A DNA stretch of 9,273 nt, taken from the NCBI GenBank assembly GCA_902797065.1, contig CADBRK010000277.1, positions 1 through 9,273 of the forward strand. The letters run 5' to 3'. The number at the start of each line of letters is the position of its first letter. Within the stretch, counting starts at the first letter, position 1. Shown here piece by piece: positions 5,501 through 9,273 of the stretch. The notes below the pieces were generated by a model. The model searched no databases and was not told the DNA's origin. It saw only the letters and a program-made list of their open reading frames with translations. Origin of the DNA: an uncultured Ruminococcus sp. (GTDB lineage: Bacteria; Bacillota; Clostridia; Oscillospirales; Acutalibacteraceae). The position numbers and the translations under genes were made by a program.

Positions 5501-8099
5501 CATAAGCTCGTCAAGCAATAATCTTGAACCTACGCTGTACAATATCAAAAAAGAAAGCTTCATGGATGTAACCGTAAGTGATTATGAAGCCGATAAAACG
5601 ATACCCGGCGCAGAAGTAGTTGTATCTCTCAACTATGCGCGTATGCCGGATGGCAGTCAGTTCAAGGGCTTTATCGTAAATGACGGTAAAGTAGAGTTCA
5701 AGACTCTTTCCGAAGATTCGATAAGCTTTACCATGCCCGCCGAAGACGTCGAGATCAAAGCAGATATGAAACCGCTGACTGCTCCGCTTACATTGATCCG
5801 CGCCATAGACGCATCCTGCGAAGAGGACGGTCATATTGCATATTACATCGACGGCAACGGCAATATGTACGAAGACGAGGACTGGACTCCGATGAGCGAC
5901 CGCAACAACGACGGCAAGGTAGACGCAGAAGATGTAAAGATACCTGCAACAGGTCACTCATGGGGCGAACCTGTATGGCAGTGGAACAGCACAAGTGATG
6001 TAAAGGCAGAGTTTACATGCAGCATTGACAGCAAAAAAGAACTTATTGATGCGGAAATAACCAAAGAAGAAATAACAAACTCTGTCGGCAAAGTCGAGAG
6101 GATCAAATATACCGCAACCGTTCAGCTTGACGGAAAGACATACTCGGATTCAAAGACAGTTTCTGCAGCTTCGAGCGACACGGATTCCGACACAGACAAC
6201 AGCGACAAGGCATACAAGATCACCTTCAACGATACGGACAATGCGCTTGTAAGAATTTATTACACAAACAACATTGAAACAAAAGCCGACGAAAACGATG
6301 TTACTGTCGCATGGTCAAGGAACGGTACAACAGGGGAGCTTGATAAGACAGGCGCAGGCGAATGTACATTCCTGATAGACGCAAACAGTACCGACAGCTA
6401 TATTATTTCCGACGTTACGGTCAGCGGTGACTATGACGAGCTTGTTCAGCTTGATCACTATCACTACACGATAAAAGGCATAAGAAGCGACCTGAAAGTA
6501 GATCACTCCATCAAGTATTACCGGGAAGATCTTTCCGATACCGATACTATAACGGATACCGATTCCTTAAGTGACACCGATTCTCAGAGCGATACGGATA
6601 CCGATACAAGTACCGATACGGAATCAAGTACGGACAGTTTAACTGATATAGACACATCAAATACCGATACTTCAACCAACACAGATACTTCTACCGACAC
6701 CGATTGGAGAGATCACTCCGATAAGGCTTACAAAATTACATTCAATATTTTTACAGCGGACGTCAATGTATATTACACAAATGACGGCGATCTCCCCGAT
6801 GAAACAGCAGTGAATATTGCGTGGTCAAGAAACGGCGCTACCGGCGAGTACGACAAGAGCGGCACGGGCGAATGCACATTTACCATCACGAACGTACCCG
6901 ATGATACGGTTATCGCAGGCATTAATGTTGCGGGCGACTACGACAAGTGTATGAAGCGAGGAAAAGCAGGTCATCGCTATACGATCACGGGCATAAAGAG
7001 CGATCTTACGGTAACTCTGCAACATGATACAGACAGCCTGACCGACACCGACACTATCACTCAAACAGACACGGAAACAATTACAGACACAACCACCGAA
7101 CCGCCCGTCACCAACCCCGACGACTTCGACTATGACAGAATAGAAGGCGGCGAAATGTGCACTAAGCTTTATATAGGCACCGACGAGGTGATCTCCATTC
7201 CGAGTGAGATTCAGGGCTTGCCCGTAACCAAGATAGAGCGCCGCTCAAACGACAAGAACGACAGCATAGCCAAGGTCAGAAAAGTCTACATTCCCGACTC
7301 CGTTACAACTATCGGCAACTATGCTTTTGCCGATTACACCTCGCTCGAGGAGATCGTTATTCCGGACAGCGTAACAGAGATAAAGAGCAATGCATTCTAT
7401 AACTGTCAGTCACTCACAAGCATTGCGATCTCCGAAAGCGTTGAGAAGATCGGCGGTTCGGCATTCAGCAACTGCAAAAACTTAACAAGGATTACCATTC
7501 CGAACAGCGTAAAAGAAATAGGCAGAAGCGCTTTCTTCAAATGCGAGAACCTGACGGAGATCGTTCTTCCCGACGGTATCACGGAGATCGAAGAAAAGAC
7601 ATTCAGCGGCTGCCGAAATCTGGCTTCCGTGACGATACCCATGAGCGTAACAAAAATAGACGCAAACGTGTTTGAGTCGTGCAGGAATCTGAAAGACGTT
7701 TATTACGGTGGAAACGAAGCAAGATGGAACAGCATCAGGAACGATTCCAAAGTCGGTTTCCTTGAGTCGGCTGTGATACACTTCAACCCCGATGATGATT
7801 TCAGCATTCCCGACGAAAAGAGTACACCCGATACGCCTTCTACGCCGGATATTCCCTCTACGCCGGATATACCCGACAAACCTCAGCCCAAGTACGGCGA
7901 TATAAACCTCGACGGCAAGGTTACCGCCAAGGACGCCTTGCTCGCTCAGAGATATACGATCAACCTTGAGAAGCTCAACGAAGAGCAGATCATCAACGGC
8001 AACGTTGACGGCAAAGGCGACATAACCAGCGCAGACGCTATGTATATACAGCGTTACACAATTAATCTGCTGACAAAGTTCCCCATCGAAAAATCATAA
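2577..8099 (+). CDS. pulA: Multimodular secreted type I pullulanase with LRR block and dockerin
   Basis: This extracellular debranching enzyme is predicted to hydrolyse alpha-1,6 bonds of pullulan, amylopectin and glycogen. The start is set by AAAGGAGG at 2562-2569, 7 bases before the ATG, and by a signal peptide cleaved after AQA (residue 24). A CBM48-like domain follows (about 45-165, FRVWAP at 65-70). The GH13 core (about 165-600) has the type I pullulanase motif FNWGYDP (258-264), DVVYNH (305-310), nucleophile D386 in GFRFD, acid/base E415 in GEGW and D509 in HDN, so it looks active. Then come a beta domain (to about 707), two MucBP-like repeats (715-852), a CBM41-like domain (857-962; W869, W874, W876, W939), an InlB-like repeat (about 975-1069), an ATGHSW-type module (about 1070-1200), two copies of an unnamed 100-residue module (1209-1308, 1381-1479), six 23-residue BspA LRRs (1567-1704) with C-cap (1705-1737), a Pro/Thr linker and a type I dockerin (1773-1840). 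At 1840 residues it is about twice the usual pullulanase length. The symbol is assigned by family. Confidence 0.95.
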   Translation: MLKRIITSLLSAILAAGTLLPAQAATAPAYSGETNSYTSTCEWLDTTFAYDGKLGAEYSPTSTTFRVWAPVATNITLKRYATGSDNETGAKSLGDHPMTKNDSTGVWSVTVEGDLVNTYYTYEITTPDVMGKNPQTHETQDIYSYAVGVNGDRSMVVNYDSTDPEGWDQDTHVLLANPTDSFVWEVHVKDFSYDPSSGVKDEYRGKYLAFTQTGTTVNGKGGMPTCVDYLKSLGVTTVQINPFNDFGSVDETDSAGRFNWGYDPKNYSVPDGSYSTNPYDGNVRIKECKQMIQALHEAGISVVMDVVYNHTYSTDSCFNYTVPKYYYRMWHERNEDGSVYYDSYVYSNGSGCGNETASERRMYRKFMVDSIVNWATEYHIDGFRFDLMALHDVETLNAIRSELDKIDSRITMWGEGWTGGGGEYPGLTWDKKPFVQANIGYHPGLDERIGFFNDGLRDAIRGNNDLNVDGWIQTGNETNNWKVAEGMKAEKGDSFNVPTQVVSYAACHDNRTLWDQLCASQGMTDCYFTRNEKLAAQTKLSGAVLNVSQGATFILAGEEMGRSKGGDHNSYNKPPEINKIDWNLAQSNSDIVSYYRGLRQIRNNFGLFTSPARSSDKYYFLPITSKDQIACICTNNKSGQWNKLLYIANASDYSISYQVPSGQEQNWVILSDGSKAGLKSLGEVSNGSFTVPANSMVIAVDKASYNSVNVSDPTCNINVRFVNKATGEEIYSYTASGDKGKSYSIYAPEVYDNDYILDSVVGDTSGTFSEDKEVTVNYIRVNAGTVTVHYLKTGTTESIRSDDVFKAVVGDTITLGDPPSMLGYKLNESQTMPSNTIPVVYGNTDVTYYYDDASRNIKLHFRHNGSETWAPILWIWGDNSYNYGTEPEFPGDTLTDMDGDGWFDTSFTARATEKSFSLVVSSARSKTMDITGLADNELWILIDDSNLAYDNNHLLIYTDNPITNPDAHKAVGYGSISSSSNNLEPTLYNIKKESFMDVTVSDYEADKTIPGAEVVVSLNYARMPDGSQFKGFIVNDGKVEFKTLSEDSISFTMPAEDVEIKADMKPLTAPLTLIRAIDASCEEDGHIAYYIDGNGNMYEDEDWTPMSDRNNDGKVDAEDVKIPATGHSWGEPVWQWNSTSDVKAEFTCSIDSKKELIDAEITKEEITNSVGKVERIKYTATVQLDGKTYSDSKTVSAASSDTDSDTDNSDKAYKITFNDTDNALVRIYYTNNIETKADENDVTVAWSRNGTTGELDKTGAGECTFLIDANSTDSYIISDVTVSGDYDELVQLDHYHYTIKGIRSDLKVDHSIKYYREDLSDTDTITDTDSLSDTDSQSDTDTDTSTDTESSTDSLTDIDTSNTDTSTNTDTSTDTDWRDHSDKAYKITFNIFTADVNVYYTNDGDLPDETAVNIAWSRNGATGEYDKSGTGECTFTITNVPDDTVIAGINVAGDYDKCMKRGKAGHRYTITGIKSDLTVTLQHDTDSLTDTDTITQTDTETITDTTTEPPVTNPDDFDYDRIEGGEMCTKLYIGTDEVISIPSEIQGLPVTKIERRSNDKNDSIAKVRKVYIPDSVTTIGNYAFADYTSLEEIVIPDSVTEIKSNAFYNCQSLTSIAISESVEKIGGSAFSNCKNLTRITIPNSVKEIGRSAFFKCENLTEIVLPDGITEIEEKTFSGCRNLASVTIPMSVTKIDANVFESCRNLKDVYYGGNEARWNSIRNDSKVGFLESAVIHFNPDDDFSIPDEKSTPDTPSTPDIPSTPDIPDKPQPKYGDINLDGKVTAKDALLAQRYTINLEKLNEEQIINGNVDGKGDITSADAMYIQRYTINLLTKFPIEKS
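5898..5933 (+). other. Lone dockerin/EF-hand-like calcium loop inside the pullulanase
   Basis: Residues 1108-1119 read DRNNDGKVDAED, which fits the dockerin/EF-hand calcium loop DxNxDGxxxxxD. Acidic or Asn ligands sit at loop positions 1, 3, 5 and 12. No second loop or dockerin helix follows; the chain runs straight into the ATGHSW module. It may be a stand-alone calcium site or a chance resemblance in an Asp-rich stretch. Confidence 0.5.
6201..6500 (+). repeat. Duplicated module, copy A (pullulanase residues 1209-1308)
   Basis: This 100-residue beta-rich module begins SDKAYKITFN and contains IYYTNN, VAWSRNG and GECTF, ending in IRSDLKV. Copy B at 6717-7013 has the same landmarks in the same order. 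I recall similar modules attached to plant-fibre enzymes of rumen and gut Firmicutes but cannot name the family. A carbohydrate-binding or spacer role would be a guess. Confidence 0.8.
6534..6704 (+). repeat. Ser/Thr/Asp linker between the two duplicated modules
   Basis: This encodes 57 residues (1320-1376), of which 49 are Ser, Thr or Asp, mostly as DT and DTDS units. At DNA level it is built from degenerate GATACx/GACACx steps. It is probably a disordered, strongly acidic spacer and possibly O-glycosylated. Shorter stretches of the same kind lie at about 6174-6200, before copy A, and at 7026-7124, between copy B and the LRR block. Confidence 0.85.
6717..7013 (+). repeat. Duplicated module, copy B (pullulanase residues 1381-1479)
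   Basis: This 99-residue second copy begins SDKAYKITFN, then VYYTND, IAWSRNG and GECTF, ending in IKSDLTV. About half of the residues match copy A by eye, clearly less than the two LRR blocks of gene 1 match each other, so this duplication is older or less constrained. Confidence 0.8.
7839..7870 (+). repeat. 18-bp direct repeat in the Pro/Thr linker before the dockerin
   Basis: TCTACGCCGGATAT occurs at 7839-7852 and again at 7857-7870, a period of 18 bases (6 codons), encoding STPDIP repeats. It is a flexible linker that joins the LRR block to the dockerin. The equivalent linker of gene 1 (2068-2115) uses TPD steps. Confidence 0.8.
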
Positions 8100-8112
8100 C
8101 CTACAACTATTG

Positions 8113-8139
8113 CGGACAGTCGTTTGACTGTCCGTTTTG
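8113..8139 (+). terminator. Rho-independent terminator after the pullulanase gene
   Basis: A perfect 9-bp stem has CGGACAGTC at 8113-8121, loop GTTT and GACTGTCCG at 8126-8134, followed by TTTT. It begins 14 bases after the TAA at 8097-8099. The T run is short, so termination may be less complete than at the hairpin after gene 1. Confidence 0.82.
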
Positions 8140-8172
8140 CCCTAAAAAAATCACAATCATTCGGTAAATTAC

Positions 8173-8201
8173 TTTACTTGTTACATAATATTTGTTATAA
8201 T
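8173..8201 (+). promoter_or_regulatory. Sigma-70/A-type promoter of the LRR-CBM26 gene
   Basis: The consensus -10 TATAAT (8196-8201) is preceded by an extended -10 TG at 8193-8194. A 17-base spacer separates it from a weak -35, TTTACT (8173-8178). A small inverted repeat, GTAAA (8164-8168) and TTTAC (8173-8177), covers the -35. Transcription would start near 8208, about 44 bases before the ATG at 8252. Confidence 0.75.
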
Positions 8202-8251
8202 TAAGAAAAATAACAGTTTACCAAACACAAACTGCAAGGAGGAATACAGCT

Positions 8252-9273
8252 ATGAAGGCAAAGAAAGCTTTATCTTTTTTGCTCGCCATACTGATGATAA
8301 CATCGGTTTTCGTGCTGCCGGCTCAGGCGGCGGAGATCGACTTGAATACGGTAGGCGCAGCAGCCGGACAGTTAAGTAAAGAAACTTACGGCGATTTTTC
8401 ATATCAAGTCGGCGGCGATAATACGGTAACCATTACCGGATACAGCGGCAGCAGTTCGACGATCACAATTCCCGATACAATCGACGGCAACGCCGTTACC
8501 GAAATCGGTGAAGGAGCGTTTGAAGACTGCAAAAGTATAATCAAAGTCAATATACCTACAGGTGTTACATCTATCGGCAGATTTGCATTCCGAAGATGCA
8601 CAAGTCTGGAAAGCCTAAACCTTCCGGCAAGCGTTTCTTTTATCGGATGGGGTGCGCTCTCATGCTGTACAAGCATGCAAAGCATCTATGTAGATACCGG
8701 AAACAAAGACTTCGCTTCCGTGGACGGAGTTCTGTATAACAAAGCGGTTACCGAGCTGATCGCCTGCCCTGCGGGAAGAACTTCGGTCAGTATTCCTGAC
8801 ACCGTTACAACGATCGGCGGAGATTCATTCTACGGCTGCGGTCAAATAGAAACTCTTACTCTGCCGGACGGCCTGACTACTATTGCAAGTTATGCATTAT
8901 ATGAATGCACGGGCTTAACAACAATTGATATTCCCGTGACGGTTACAAGTATCGAAGAGTACGCATTTTTTGACTGCACAAGCCTGAAACAAGTGTATTA
9001 CAGCGGCACTGCCGAGCAGTGGGACAGCATTTCAATAGGCTCCTCAAACAGCTATCTGACCGGCGCTGCGGTCTACTACAACTCCGACGTGAATGTTTAT
9101 TTTGACAATTCGTCGTATAACTGGAGCGATGTTTATGCATATATATATCTATCTGACGAATATGACAATTTTATAAAAGAGAATGCATCATGGCCGGGAG
9201 TCAGGCTCACTCAGAGAAATTCCGACGGGTATTATATGCTCAACGTAAATGATTTCAGGAACGGAAGAGTTAT
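8252..9273 (+). CDS. Secreted BspA-type LRR protein with CBM26-like starch-binding module (3' partial)
   Basis: This predicted extracellular starch-binding protein has no catalytic domain in the 340 residues seen; the frame is open at the window end, so more modules, perhaps a dockerin, may follow. AAGGAGG at 8236-8242, 9 bases before the ATG, and a signal peptide ending LPAQA (cleavage near residue 26) fix the start. The LRR region (about 45-275) starts with the same N-cap as gene 1 (ITIPDTIDG), has LRR_5 repeats, an inserted SVDGVLYNK segment typical of BspA proteins, and a C-cap (VYYSGTAEQWDSI) like that of the pullulanase. From V280 the sequence NVYFDNSSYNWSDVYAYIY, then WPGVRL (314-319) and DGYYMLNV, fits a starch-binding CBM26. 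W291 and W314 and the Tyr residues near 295-299 are candidate sugar-stacking residues. In Ruminococcus bromii, CBM26-bearing proteins take part in starch adherence, which supports the role but does not prove it here. Confidence 0.9.
   Translation, partial: MKAKKALSFLLAILMITSVFVLPAQAAEIDLNTVGAAAGQLSKETYGDFSYQVGGDNTVTITGYSGSSSTITIPDTIDGNAVTEIGEGAFEDCKSIIKVNIPTGVTSIGRFAFRRCTSLESLNLPASVSFIGWGALSCCTSMQSIYVDTGNKDFASVDGVLYNKAVTELIACPAGRTSVSIPDTVTTIGGDSFYGCGQIETLTLPDGLTTIASYALYECTGLTTIDIPVTVTSIEEYAFFDCTSLKQVYYSGTAEQWDSISIGSSNSYLTGAAVYYNSDVNVYFDNSSYNWSDVYAYIYLSDEYDNFIKENASWPGVRLTQRNSDGYYMLNVNDFRNGRV

Noticed and set aside
6534..6704. CRISPR-like or VNTR array
   Set aside because: The repeats are short, degenerate and in frame, encoding a Ser/Thr/Asp linker; there are no unique spacers of constant length.
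8178..8183. TTGTTA as the -35 box of the third gene
   Set aside because: It would leave only 12 bases to the -10; TTTACT at 8173-8178 gives 17 bases.
1..9273. One operon for all three genes
   Set aside because: Strong hairpin terminators and new promoters separate the genes at both junctions.

Overview
The window reads as chromosomal DNA of a gut or rumen Firmicute of the Ruminococcus type (Oscillospirales). This is inferred from secreted multimodular proteins that carry type I dockerins, BspA-type leucine-rich repeats (LRR_5), MucBP-like repeats and Ser/Thr/Asp linkers, from moderate GC content, and from strong AAGGAGG ribosome binding sites with TATAAT promoters. No tRNA, rRNA, CRISPR array, transposase or integrase was seen.

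Three genes lie on the plus strand. (1) Positions 1-2334 hold the 3' part of a secreted protein made of two nearly identical 287-residue LRR blocks, an unrecognised beta-rich region and a C-terminal type I dockerin; its start lies before the window. (2) Positions 2577-8099 encode an 1840-residue secreted type I pullulanase. Its order is signal peptide, CBM48-like domain, GH13 catalytic domain, two MucBP-like repeats, a CBM41-like domain, two further surface-type modules, two copies of an about 100-residue module separated by Asp/Thr linkers, a BspA LRR block and a dockerin. (3) Positions 8252-9273 hold the 5' part of a secreted protein with a signal peptide, a BspA LRR block and the start of a CBM26-like starch-binding module, cut by the window end.

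Each visible junction has its own terminator and promoter: a hairpin at 2375-2402 followed by a promoter at 2474-2502, and a hairpin at 8113-8139 followed by a promoter at 8173-8201. The genes therefore look like three separate transcription units, not one operon.

Together they suggest an extracellular starch system of the amylosome kind. The pullulanase cuts alpha-1,6 branch points, the dockerins of genes 1 and 2 would dock onto cohesin scaffolds encoded elsewhere, and gene 3 would bind starch through CBM26. The unusual common thread is that all three proteins carry a BspA-type LRR block, as if the LRR were a shared adhesion or assembly module of the complex. This joint role is inference; the modules are visible in the sequence.
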